A stretch of DNA of 64,000 nucleotides from Pempheris klunzingeri. Its lineage: Eukaryota; Chordata; Actinopteri; Acropomatiformes; Pempheridae. Below the pieces are notes generated by a model. That model was not told where the DNA came from and did not search any database. It saw only the letters and a program-made list of their open reading frames with translations. The stretch's first letter is position 1. The number at the start of each line of letters is the position of its first letter. Where the stretch lies: the NCBI RefSeq assembly GCF_042242105.1, contig NC_092026.1:20122191-20186190 (forward strand), read 5' to 3'. The translations under genes were made by a program, and so were the position numbers. Positions 1-15,200 of this stretch are shown piece after piece.

Positions 1-1358
1 AAGATGTATTTAATTTCATATTCAAAAAAGGTGCACAATTAGCAAAAAAACTTTACAATGACAAATCTAGAGTACCATAGTTAACCAAACCAGTGATGCT
101 TTAACGTCAGCGTTTCTGCTCTCATGGAAATAGAGCGTCATCTAGTGGACAAAATTAGGCAGCAAGGTTATACATGTCACATACAACAACAAGATGTTGG
201 GGCAAGTTTTCAGAACATTTTGTGGGGAAAACAGTTGTCTACTTGTTTGTTTTATTAGGGTTTGAATGGGTGTTGCTGAAAGATTCAACCATTGATAGAT
301 GCATTATTTCTTCTCTGTGTCCTTTCCAGCAACAAACAGGATCAGACTGTTAATATTACATGACAATTATCAGCAACACTGGGTGAAGTCACATGTATTT
401 TCATCTGTTCTGTCTCTTACACCACTTATTAAAACCCAAATACAACATACCAAGTGCCCGTAAGACTTGTCTCACAATTGGTATAATCTTATAACTACTT
501 ATATAAGAATGAAAATATTTAGCATTCAAAAATTATTTACTGTCAGTGATGGAAATAGCTTGACCACAAATCAAACAATTCATATCCTGGTGTTTTAAGT
601 ACACTTAAGTCTTAAGTGTTCTCAGTGTGCACTATGGCATGTTTTAGAATTATGTATCTAAATTAAGAATAATATGTATAATTATTGATGCACTGATGTA
701 TTCATCGCTTTAATGTCACAGCTGGTAAAGGTGGAGCGCATTTTAATGACTTTACATACTGCTGGGGAGTTTAAACTATAAGAATATATACCTATCATCA
801 TTTCAGTTGGTTTATAATCTGTATAATTTGAAGTAACTAAAGTAATTTAAACTGTTACATAAGTGTAGTGGAGTATAAAGTAGAATAAAATGGAAATACT
901 CAAGTTAAGTAGTTGTACATCAAAACAGTATGTACGGTACAGTAATTGATTAACTCAATTATATTCCACCACTGTAGAAATTTTGCCAATAACATTTAAT
1001 ATACAAACAGGTATGGGTTTGAATGGAGGACTTTTATTTGTATTGTGGTATTTTCACAGTTTATTATCATGGTTCTACATAATTAGATGAATATTGCACA
1101 CAAACGCTAAATGTGGACGGTTTGTTTTGGATACATTTTGTCCTACTACCCGCGCCGTAGATCCTCTGTCACATGACCAGCAGCGCTTCCTGTTACTATT
1201 GTATTACACTTCCATGTTTTTCACCTCAAGCAGCAGCTGTAATGTAAACTACAACGGACGGAACCGTGACAGTCGCGTAATTTGTCCCACTTAGAAAGTT
1301 GGTTTAACGGTCGTCACGTCGCCACAGCCGGGCAGAGGCGCTGATTTTGGGGGGTAAC
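1..1358. other. 5' flank and likely promoter of the zinc-finger gene
   Basis: No coding exon is seen here. Positions about 860-976 resemble a short interspersed element common in fish, with alternating AAGTA-type motifs and a CCACCACTG end. The DNA is AT-rich until about 1140. The stretch 1140-1358 then becomes richer in CG dinucleotides and leads directly into the first coding exon, so the promoter and 5' UTR of the downstream + strand gene probably lie there. No TATA box stands out. Confidence 0.4.
860..976. repeat. short fish interspersed repeat (MITE or SINE-like)
   Basis: The segment runs from GTGTAGTGGAGTATAAAG to TATATTCCACCACTGTA. It contains the phrase ATGGAAATACTCAAGT, which I recognise from a very abundant family in percomorph genomes. 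The two ends are partly complementary (TAGTGGAGTATA and TATATTCCACCACTG), as expected for a foldback or MITE-type element. The family name is not certain. Confidence 0.5.
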
Positions 1359-3912
<2,554 letters not shown>

Positions 3913-4559
3913 TTCCATAGGTTTGAAGAATGAGAAAAGCTAGAGATATCTCTGTGGCATCTGTGCTAGAATAACACCTAACAAATTCTTTGTATTTTGA
4001 TATTACTGGAAAAGTAATGTAGCTGACTGATTTTACTGTGCACTCCTTTTTTTGGATAAATTATAACTTTGACATAGCTTTGATTGTAAGAACTAGTTTT
4101 GCTAAGTATGTACTGTTTGTAAATCCAGCCTGTTAAGAGATTTTTTATACATCCCGCCCCAGTGACAAAGCTGAATATTGAGGGTTTTATATAAGGACAC
4201 AAATTGGTCTAGAATATTTGGCAGATTTAATGTGAGTCAGTGTGGATCAGCGGGGATTGGAGAGTAAACCTCTGTATGTATGATCACAGCAGAGCCTCTA
4301 ATATTCCTCAGCTTTACCATTTTTCCACCCATTGTCCATTAAGAAGACTATACATTCTAAATAGGCAAAAGAAATTATTTCCTTACCAATTTGTCTCGAC
4401 CACAGCACTTAAACAATGACCTCACACCAAACTCATGTAACAGCGGTCATTACATGATGGCCTGAATTGTGCGTTTTTAAGTTCAATTAATGATAATTGT
4501 AAGACTTTAGCAAACTCTTTGCTTTTGTAAAGGAAAGTCATATGTATCCAAGGCTTAAC

Positions 4560-4565
4560 AATAAA
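4560..4565 (+). terminator. candidate polyA signal of zinc-finger gene (proximal)
   Basis: AATAAA lies about 650 nt after the zinc-finger stop codon. A second AATAAA on the same strand is at 5237-5242. The sequence alone cannot decide which is used. Confidence 0.35.
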
Positions 4566-4874
4566 GGAAGCGCACACGCCTCATCTCATTTTTAGAATTC
4601 AACCTTGCTTCATCACAATATAGCTGCTGTTTAGATGTTCACAGGCAAAGTAAAGTCAGATAGGAACCTTCCGAATCAGAAAAAGAATTCATCAGCATCC
4701 ACATCTTTCACTAATGTCTTCTAGAGCAGCACAGGTGCCCCACAGCATGCTGGGAGATGTAGGTCTTGTAGGTAGTCGTAGGTGTAGTAGTCTCTTGTTT
4801 TTCATGCCTGGTTCACTTCCACCCACACTGTGTCTATAGTATACGTGTCCGCTTTTTGTGGAGGAGCAGCATCT

Positions 4875-4968
4875 TAAAGGAATAGTTTAACATTTGGGGG
4901 AAATACTCCTACTCTCTTTCCTACTGGAAACGAATAAGTATATTTCCCATAATGTTAAGCTAATCTTT
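4875..4968. repeat. fish interspersed repeat end (AAGGAATAGTTT type)
   Basis: TAAAGGAATAGTTTAACATTT followed by GGGGGAAATACTCC matches a common fish MITE end. The other end of the same family appears in opposite orientation near 41985-42180. Confidence 0.5.
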
Positions 4969-5236
4969 TAATACAGAGGTTCTCTGAGATTGCGAAACTC
5001 CCCGCCCTTTGAAATTCTACTTTTTCTAAACTCGTATCCACAATCTCACTTATTTCAAATGCGACTGAGCTAACAAGGATGAACCAGGATGTCACTACAG
5101 TCTAATACCAATGCTACATTACTGCAGCAGCTGTGACCAATGATGCCCTTTAACCTCACGTATGAGCTGAAACAAGTTTAAATGTCCCAGGTCATAGTAA
5201 AGAACAATGGCTTTGTTTTTATGCCATACTTTTATG

Positions 5237-5242
5237 AATAAA
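5237..5242 (+). terminator. candidate polyA signal of zinc-finger gene (distal)
   Basis: AATAAA lies about 1.3 kb after the stop codon. Use of this site would leave about 500 nt before the nectin4 3'-end signals on the other strand. Confidence 0.35.
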
Positions 5243-5739
5243 CATTTCAACATTTACGTGTCAGTTTTTCAGTTTCATTGAAAAACAATGAATGGATATA
5301 AAACAATTTGCACACAAGGACATGTAACAACATCATCAGTGCATTGATACAAAACGTTTTACAGCCTTCTGCATATTTCAGCCAGTCTGTTCACTGTTGT
5401 GCACTGACATCATGGAAACCAGTTTGCTGTGTTTATCCCTGAACATCCAGTGGTTTGAAAACTTTGTCCATGTCTGTGTCCAGATCCTCAGTGTAACATC
5501 CTTTTTGTAGTTGCAGGTAGCTGTTGACACAATCATAAACATACAGTAGCTCCTTGTATCTCTTCCTGATATATACAGTATATATATTTATATATAACAC
5601 ATGCATGTAAATGCAAACACTAACTCTTATCCACACTTGCATCCCTGTTGAAAATATAAAAGTTATGAGAAATTGATTTTGTCTATATCTTCCTCCCTGA
5701 ATGTTTATGATGTAAACAGGGGACCCAAAGCTGACAGGA

Positions 5740-5749
5740 TTTATTTATT
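5740..5749 (-). terminator. nectin4: candidate polyA signals of nectin4
   Basis: Two overlapping AATAAA hexamers on the - strand (TTTATTTATT on +) lie about 540 nt after the nectin4 stop codon. This position is reasonable for its 3' end. Confidence 0.4.
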
Positions 5750-6287
5750 CCCTTTTAAATTTGTGTATCCAGCTGTGAGTCACCAAAACAGTGGACGCAA
5801 ATGTTTAACGCTGCAGATAATTTGGTAAACATTGTGTAATTGGAACCTATATTCATTCCATGTTCAAGGAGAGAACAATGGTGGTCATGGTTTGTGAAAG
5901 GCTAAACGCGCCAGCCACAATTCTCCATCAGTGGATCTTCAAAATTATTGGAATCAAAATCTTCCCAATTATGGGGAACTCTGGTGAACTGCAACTTCCC
6001 TGGTTCGTGTCTGGCTGGAGATTTTTGCTGCTGATTTTTGCTCCCCTCATTTCCTGTGATCTCTTCCACAGCTAATAAAAGGCATTAAATGCCCCCCAAA
6101 CCTCCCAGTTAACAAAGGATCGAAAACTCACAAGCCGGAGGCAAATATAATCTAAGTTTGGATGGTTCTTGAGGCTGATTACCCACTGCAGTCAAGGCGT
6201 ACAAAACAAACATCCCATTACAAAGAATGAGGTAATTTTCGCAGACAGGCCTCCTCTCTCCTCATGTTGTGGAGGAGAGTCTGTGGT

Positions 6288-9200
6288 CTAGATGATCTGT
6301 TGTCTGGGGGGCAGCAGAATGGCGTTGGAGTGTGGCCTGGGCCTGAGGATCCCATTACTGTAGTAGAAGTGATTGTTGAGCGCCTCCGTGATCTGGTAGG
6401 AGCTGCTGTCTTCGTCATCCTCGTGTCCCTCTACTACCAACTGGGTGGCAGCCCAGTCCTCTGCCTGTAGGGAGTCTCCCTCCCTGGGGTGGCACTGGTC
6501 TGGCTCTCTGGGCCTGCCACCGTCATCCTGCTGGGCCTTCACGGGAACCAGGGAAGAGGGCAGACCTGAGTCCTGATATAAACAGCATCAGAACAGATTA
6601 ATATTTCAGAATTAGTGCTGGGTGTAGATTTACACCGCATTTTACACCTATAAGTCCTTATTTGGGCTGAAAACAAAAAAACGATGAGATGCTGTGTATG
6701 TGTTTCTGTGATGGAGATGGGCATAAAAACAGCACACTGTTCCAAACAGCAATCAGCACTGTTATAATAGTGGCATCAAGCACCATTGTTTTGCAACAGA
6801 TTGGGCGATGATAAATTTGCTCCGCTTGCAAAACATAAGTAAATATAAACGTCTACATTTTTTCACATCAGTAAACATTTGCTAAAATTTTCACACTGAA
6901 ACAAAACCGCGTTTACAATGTTGTTACACTTCAGATAAATTACATTTAAAAAACGAAAAAAAGGAAAAAAAAATACAGAAAATTGTGCTTAAAAAAAGAA
7001 AATTAGCTTATTTAATAGAGACAAGGCAAATATTCTATATTTATTTCTATATTTTATTATGAAACTCTGATAGAATAAAGAGAATTTCTGTAGCTAACAT
7101 TTCTTTTTAATTTGTTTGTTGTCCTTAGCTTTGTCTCCATGACAGCGTCATGCTGCGTCATGCATTGGCGATGCAAATGTATCAATAAATCAATCCCGCC
7201 GCCACAGGACACATGACGACTGAAACTAAATGCATTTCAGCCCAATCTCTCGGATGCTGACACATACCAGAGACATGTTGCTGCTCTTCAGGTACGACTC
7301 CACCCTCCTCTTACTCTCCTCCTTCTCTCTCTCCAGGTCTGCCCCTCTCAGGCCCTCTCTGCTGTCGTGCCAGACAACGGGACGTCCCAGTTCGTCCACC
7401 TCCACCCCTCCTGGAGGCCCCCACCTCCCGCCCAGAGTGGACTGGCTGCCTTTGTAGGTGGGTCGTTCCTGCGGGTGAGGAGTGACCCAAACAGTCACAA
7501 CACTGACAACAGCTGTGTGTTTTCTTAGAGGACTCTTCGAAACAACAAATTGTGTCATTCTTTCTTTCTTCTAGCATTAAGTTATCATATGTTGTAATCG
7601 GATGAAAAATAGATGATGACTGATGGTTATTTCGCATTTCCGGCATAAATTTGACCAGTTCCATTTAAAATGCATTTACTCCAGTTGTTAATTACTTACT
7701 GTCTGAATGGAAAATCCCACTAGAGTGATTTCTCTGCTAAGCCATTAGATTTGATATCATGGTACAACAACTGCAACTAACTAACAATTTTCAGGATTAA
7801 TGAATTCATTAAACATTCTCTAAAATGTCTGAAAACTGTTAAAATGCCTCTTTCGTTTAATCGACATTCTGAAAACAAAATAGATTTGATATATTTAACT
7901 TACAATCATGCAAACAGAGAAATTACCACATCTTCACAACTCAGAAACTACAATCAGCAAAACTTAAACGTAAACAATTTAGCGTTTATTAGAAGTTCTG
8001 CTGATTAAATTACTGCCATCTCTGCCATGAGGCCTGTGCACCTCCCCCTGGGTGAAGAACTCACCAGAGACATTTGGCTGTTTTTCATCCGGCTGTCTAC
8101 TCTGAGCAGGGCATAATCTTCAGGCTGGACAAAGTCAAGAAAGTGAAAGAAAGTTAGTGAACATTAACACAAAAGATAAATAAAATGAATGAGATATTAA
8201 TAATAAGTGTCTATGAACACTCATGCTGTTAGTTTGAAGCTGCAGCAGCCTGTAATCATCAGCCTCCACAGCAGACACGGCTACTGACTTGCCAGCGGCT
8301 ACGCCCAGCAGAGGCGGGCGCGTCAACCTGGTTTCTCTAAACCCTGCAGGTTATTGTTCTCAGCTGTGAGTGTGTGAGTGTGTGTGTGTGTTTGTACCTG
8401 CACTCTGGGGTCTGTGCTAACAGAGTTCAGTCTCCTGAAGGAGGCTTGTCTGGAGAGGCTGTTAATTTCCTCCCTGGAAAAAAAAAAAAAAAAAAGAGAC
8501 AACACATTTGGAGGATTTACTGAACAATAGTGTGTCTGGAAGTTTAATTTCAGAAAACAGATCACAGTCTGCAAACTGTTTAAAAAGCAGTTTACGAAAA
8601 ACGTTCACAGTCGAGATGTCATAGTCAAGAATAACAGAACAATAAATAGAGTCTTTTCATGAAAATGTGGGTCAGCCTACGTTTTTTCACTGAGCTCCAT
8701 CTCAAGCTTTTTGTTTTTGTGTCGATGGTGGCGGTTGACCAGCAGGACGACAATGACCAGGACCAGGACCAAAGCTCCGGCTGAGGCACCAATAATGATC
8801 AGCAACTGGTTGTCAATGGGAGACATGCTTTTTCTTTGAGATTTCTCTGGAAGACAGACGAGGAAGACATCTGATGAATCTCTCTCACACAAATTCACAC
8901 ATCAGTACAAGTACAGTGATGTGTTTCATGCAGCAATTTTAATCCTGATTGAGCTAAATAGCACCTGTTCGTGTTCTCTATCAGTCACAAAGGGGCAGTA
9001 AATTGACAAAATTACTCCAAATTAAAAGCAGAAATTGCTCAGTATTTTGTTAAAAACTCAACCTGTGTCATGATCCCAAGCATCCGTTCTCTCATTTCCT
9101 TCCTCTAAAATATCTACAGATAGTAGCAGGACAGTTCCTTATTTAAAAGCTGTGTGATCTTAAGCACCAATAAACCTGAGATTCCTTGCACGTACCTGTT

Positions 9201-12200
9201 ACTGTCATCATATACTCTGTTTTTCCCACTCCCACACTGTTCTCGGCCGCACACTCATAGACCCCGCTGTCATTCAAGCGGAGGGTCCGCCCAAAAACGA
9301 GTTTTCCTCCAACCACAGACACCCCATCTGGCAAAGCTCCTCCTCTCCTGTGGATAATCAGAGGACAATGTTGAAATGTTGATACTGATTGACAGTGATG
9401 TCTCACAGAGGTGAACCCACAGATAAATCATACAGGAACCTATGACTCACTGCTTCAAACAATAGCTGTGACTCATTTTGGTGACTGACACTTTGCACTT
9501 TGTTCATTTCATTTCTCAGAGAGGGAAAACACACAAGTATCTAATGACATCTGATCTGAAACAACAGCAGGAAAAATGCAGCAAATGGTTCGTATCACAG
9601 AAGTGATTCGGCTGAAAAAAACACCACACAGATCAGGTTTGCTGCGTGTGTAGAGTAACTACCAATTCTCATGCACCTGAACCAAAACCTGCTGGGCTTA
9701 CAAGTGGCACCCATTGATCTGAATAGACCAAATAAATAGTAGGTTTGAGGGATTTAAGCAAGTCTGGCTACTGAGTCTCACACCGTACAGCCGAAGACAT
9801 TACAGGCAACATAATGGAGAGCCAGTTTCTGATCAGGTCCACAGAGAGGGGTCATGTTGCCCCTGGTTTCACTGTGCTGCTGCAGCTATTTAAGCCGCTG
9901 CTCCTGCTGCTGCTGCTGCTGCTGCTGCTTCGCCCCCTAAAATGAAGCCAGCTCAGATTTCTTTTCTCAAAACCCCACCTAGCTTCTCTAACCGGCCCTT
10001 TATAACAGAGTCACAGGTGGAGATTGCATCTGACACGGAGTAGATGGTTGAAAATGATACAGATAAGGTGAGTAATCCACCTAAGCAGCCAAAAAGATTC
10101 TTATCTGTGTTGGTGACACACACACTCTGCTGACTGAACCTCTGCGGGTGAATTATCACTATATAAATCCAATGAGCTGATGTTTTCTTATGCTAAACTA
10201 ATCTAAACAGCTGCTGTGTTATCAATCTTCTTGTCTAAAATAAATCATGTTGAAGTGTTTCTCAGACTAAAAGTTGAAAACATGCTTCTCTGGGCTGGAA
10301 GATTGCACTGATGAATGCGCCAAAGGGTCTGTAGGGTTGAAAAGGTTTAATCCAGAATAATCTTTTTTATGAATATTTCTAAATAAATGAATGAATATTT
10401 CTTAAAATTGTCTCATGGCTGAAATGTTTTTCATTCAGCACACAGCATTCGATCACTGTGTGTTCAGTCGTAGCCGTAATGGCTGGTACTGTACAGTGTC
10501 TCTAATTAAAGTACAGACCCTGTGCTTTACCAGGCATTAGAGTGATATTTAAAGCATGGCACTATGATTAAATGCTTAGCATGTGTCTCCTGCTCTTCCT
10601 TGTGTTGCTCGCTCCCTCCTTCGTGTGAAAATATCTCCCTCACTCTTTTTCTATCGTCAAATTGCGCAACACGACACCGTGGCTTTTATTCTGCGATGAA
10701 TTGAGCCAGGAGAGAAAGGTGCCCTCCTTTACATTCAAGCGCACGTTTTTGTTGTTCACAGGGGTGTAGTCTGCGTGTCTGCGTGTTAGCAGTGGCTTAT
10801 GTATGTTTTGAGACACATTCCAGTGCCATGTAAAGAGCAATTTAGCAGCGCAGACAGTGCTACAGTGGCGTGAATTAACATGTAATTGTCAGATTCTTGC
10901 CAGACAGAGTTAAACTGCGGATGTGTGTGAGCAGCAGACGGGCTGATGGCTGTACCATCTCCAGGTGAGGTTCTGAGGTGTGGGGTATCCTCCGCTGCTG
11001 CAGTCCAGCTCAGCTTTCTCCAAGCCCACAAACCAGTCTCCTGTGCCTGCAGAGATGATGGCAGCCGGAGGGTCTGGCACAGAAACACAGACAGAGTGAA
11101 TACCATCAGTGTTGGCCTCTCGTCCACCCTTGTTAAACCAACCTGTCAGACTCAAGTCTGACAAGCAGGTTATTGCAGAAGTTGATGCTAGTTTTTCCCA
11201 ACTCTTGCCAAAATTAAGCCGTTTCTCTCATTCATTCAGTGATCTTGAAAAACTCCCTGTATACTGTATAGTCGTCCCCGTCCTGGTCCAGAGTGCTGCA
11301 GGCGGCTCCTAACAGGTACCCAGAAGATAAACCATATCACCCCACTTTGGCTGCTTGTACGGTTCAGAGCTGATTTTAAGGTTCTGCTGTTTGTCTATAA
11401 AGCCGTGAATGGGCTGCCCCCCTCCTATATCACAGACATCCCAGCATCTTTTATGTCCAGGCTCAAACATATTTCTACTCACTAGCGTTTGATTCTGCCT
11501 GATGTGGTTTATGTGACCGCTGCCTTGGCCTGTGAGTTGTTTATTTATTTGAGCCACAAGCTGTGTGTATTGATCTTTATGTTGGCATTTAATTTATCGT
11601 GACTTTCGCTAACTGCTCTGGTTTGCACAGCATTTTGGGTAAAGTGGGTTGTTTTTAAATGTCCTTAATAAATAAATTGGACTTAAATTGACCTGACTAA
11701 GCATGCAGTGACACAACATCATCCATATACTGCATGGGAGGGCAAAGACATTAGATTTACAGAAATGTGTTCACATTAGAAACACACCAGATGAAGCTGT
11801 TATTTGTCTTTATCTAAAAATTGCCTCAGAATCAACACTATTATTTCAGCAGTGCACAGGTGGGGACAAAGTCATTGTTTTTTAAGCCACAAATGAGTCT
11901 CAAGTGAAAGTACTAAGCTTTGTGTTTTTGAGCCCCTAACAAGGAGTTATGCACCTAATTAAATTAAGTGTATTGAATTCACACAAATAATGTGTTTTTT
12001 AATTAAACTCTGAACATTTAAAAGAAAACAAAATCGGTTGTGTCCTGGAAATATATATATATAATTCCAGTGAAAATTCCAATTCTAAGCAATTGTTGAA
12101 CATTTTGCATCTGAATGTGACAATCCAAGGTGTTATATCTGATGTCTGCCAGTGCCAAACGTATCTTTTCCACATGCACAGGCAATGTGTGCTGTACTGC

Positions 12201-15200
12201 ATTGTGTTTGTTTTTATCTCTGGGCTTGGGGAGAATATCAAGTCAGAACAAGTCAAAAGGTGAAAGTCAAAGTGAACTCACAAGTAAGCTGCATTAAAAT
12301 CAAACTAAAGCTGCGAGTCTGATCACAAAGGAGATTTTTGTTGAGTCAAGTCTACAATTAACAGATTGAATGACTAGAAACTCAACTCATTGAGGCTAAT
12401 TGTCTATTACACTGCACACATACACTGTGTCTCCACCAGTGATAGTGGAGGATGCAACACTATTCATGAACTTTCCCAGCAACAGTATTGCCTTATGTTT
12501 AGTCTACTGTCGCCCACTTATTCTCACGGTGGGAAGGTTAAGCTATACAAATATCTCTTGCAGGGAATTTAGAGGGAAAAAATGTCATTGCTTAAATCAG
12601 AGATTAGCGGGAGGAGCTAAAAAATGGGCTCTTAGCCCAGTGCAGAGGTGTGGACTTAACGTACAGTTTGTTGTGTCCTAATTCCTTACTGCATGTTCAT
12701 TTAAACCGGATTTAAAGAGTGCAGCTTGTTCATACTGGAAAAGTGACAACATCTTGAATCTTGAAAATCAAGAAGTCATTGTACACACTACTGTAAAAGC
12801 AAATGGAGGAGGTACTCCCAGCTGCAAAAGCAAAACACTACAGTGGTAATATCTCAGAAAACAAAAAACATTTTTAAATATTTGGGAAAACTATTTTGTT
12901 CTTATTTGAAAAATTTGATCACAAGTTAATTGGTCTGTTTATTTGGATCCCCATTAGCTGTTAAATGACAGAACAGCTTCTCTTCCTGGGGTCTCTGGAA
13001 GTAAATTACTGCAACAATTTCACGTGATTATGTGAATAAAAGTGAGTGATATTACATGCATATACACACATATTGCATTTACTCTACATATAGAATTTAC
13101 ATATAAAAGAGCTTGACCTGAGTCTAATGTTGCACATATTGCTTAAAATGGTAAACTATGCTGATTCTTGTACACTAACTGCAAAAAACAGTATACTATA
13201 ATGATTAGTGGCCTATATTGTATATCCTGTGTACACCTAGTATGTAGTATCGATTTGGAGCATAGCAATAATGTCTAAGTTATTAGGTCAGACTGGTTTC
13301 CTTGTTAACTCATGTTCAAACAAGCTCTAGGTTAGCTCAGCCTGCAATCTACTAACTGAATTAATTAATGAATGCCACAGTCATGACAAAATCACCATCA
13401 TTCATGTTTTTGTTGTGTGTTGGCTGGAGTGCTAACCCTAACATGCCATAGCAGGAAAAGATGCTGAAGCTAAAAACGAAGCAAACGAAAACAAACAAAT
13501 TGATCATTAATGTTACCAGTGAATCTTGTTTTTGCACCTTTACCGCTAAAAGCAGTAATCCTCGGCAGAGTTATGTGTATGTACGTAGAGTGTTTGCACT
13601 GAAAAACTCCAAAAACAGTCCAGTATACTCAATGGCCAGTGTGTGTTACATAAATCACTTAATTTTTGACTGTAGCTGTCATAGCTACAAAAAAAAACAT
13701 AAAAAGTCAACTGTGGATGGAGGAGAGATAGTTCAGGGAAGTATTAAATGTTTGGAAAAACATTTCGCTTTCTCTTTAACTGAGGTGAACGCTCCACACA
13801 CACACACACACACACAGATCAATTGATTGTCTGCAGGTGCACTGAATATTCCCCGTTAAAATCCTGTTAAAATGTACACATATATTAATTTCTTGAATAC
13901 TAACTACAAAGCAGTCCATCATTACATTAGAATGGTAAAGACTGTATAGTCAGCTTGTTGCAGGGGATTGGAAAAAAAGAAGTAAAAACCTCCTCTGTTT
14001 TCCAGATAACTCAGCTAAGCTCATCCTTCAAGAAAATAGAGTTCTATGATTAGAGCTCCAATCTCCTTTCCTTCTGCTGTACTGTTGGCCTATTTTGGCC
14101 TGAAAACACAGGGTCATTATCAGCTGTACTCACATCGAACCACCAGCCGGTTTGAGATCCTGCGCGGCTGCTCCAGGCTCGGGTGCCACACCAAGCAGTC
14201 CAGCTTTTTCCCGTTCATGCTGCGCAGGGGGTGCAGGGAGAAGTAGCTGGACACGGACCCGCCCGTACCGGTGCGGTTCTGGGACTGGCCTGGCAGGTCA
14301 GTGTCCCAGGAGAGACGGGGGGGCGGGCGGCCCACGGCTCGACAGGAAGCGGCCACACTGAACGGCTGGCCCTCCAGCATGAGCACAGGGTCCAGGGAGG
14401 AGATGGGTAAAACTAATGGAGGAGGAGGAGGAACAGGGCGAGTTTAGGGTTTCAAGTGCTTTGAAGCATTAAAGGCTTAAAGTGTCCTCCACTCAAAAAT
14501 GTGTTTTGCTTTTTGTGTTTTGACACTTGGAGGCTGACGGAGGGAAGTTTCCCTGAGCTCAGCTTAAATCCAAATTTAACATGAGAACATAAAGGAAAGT
14601 TTCTCTTGTTTTAAAGTAGTTAATACAAAATCCAAAAAAATTATTTGAATTTATTTGTGAATTCAAAGTAATAACAGTCGGTCGACTATTTTTACCCTTC
14701 ACAGGTAAACCAATCTCTTTAACCTTTTATAGGGCACTCATTGAAATACTTCTTAATTATTACAGAATTCTAAATTTCAACCTTAGACCATTACAAGAGT
14801 TTTGTGAGTTTTGTGAGTTTTTCCAAAAAAAATGTAAATTTTATGGTGAAAATCAAGGTCAGTGAAGTTACCATATACGGTTTCTTGCCGGTCTGTCATG
14901 TAGCCTGATTGTCGCTGATTGGCTTGGAGAAATCTTGTAGTTCTACTGCCTCATGGTGAGGCAAGGGGCGGCATTTTGAACTCCCATTTAACCAAATATG
15001 GTCCCTTGCCCGATAAAGGGTTAAACTTGTAAAATCTTTCTTACGTTGTCTGTAATTATATTGTACCATATATTGTTATGTTATGTTTTCAGCTTCTGTT
15101 CAGTCTGTCTCTCATAGATCTGTGTTTTCTGTGTTGCACAGTGTTAAACATGATCAGCTTAAGCACTTGAGTTACGCACATTCCCTTCAATTTAATTTAC

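Larger units (their letters stand above)
3913..6287. other. convergent intergenic region between znf and nectin4
   Basis: The + strand zinc-finger gene and the - strand nectin4 gene converge here. The span should hold both 3' UTRs. I see no further coding exon. A repeat remnant lies at about 4875-4968. Candidate polyadenylation signals are listed separately. Confidence 0.6.

Noticed and set aside
13461-13826. 121-codon + strand frame ending in a CA repeat
   Set aside because: Low-complexity start and end, and no recognisable motif. It lies inside a nectin4 intron.
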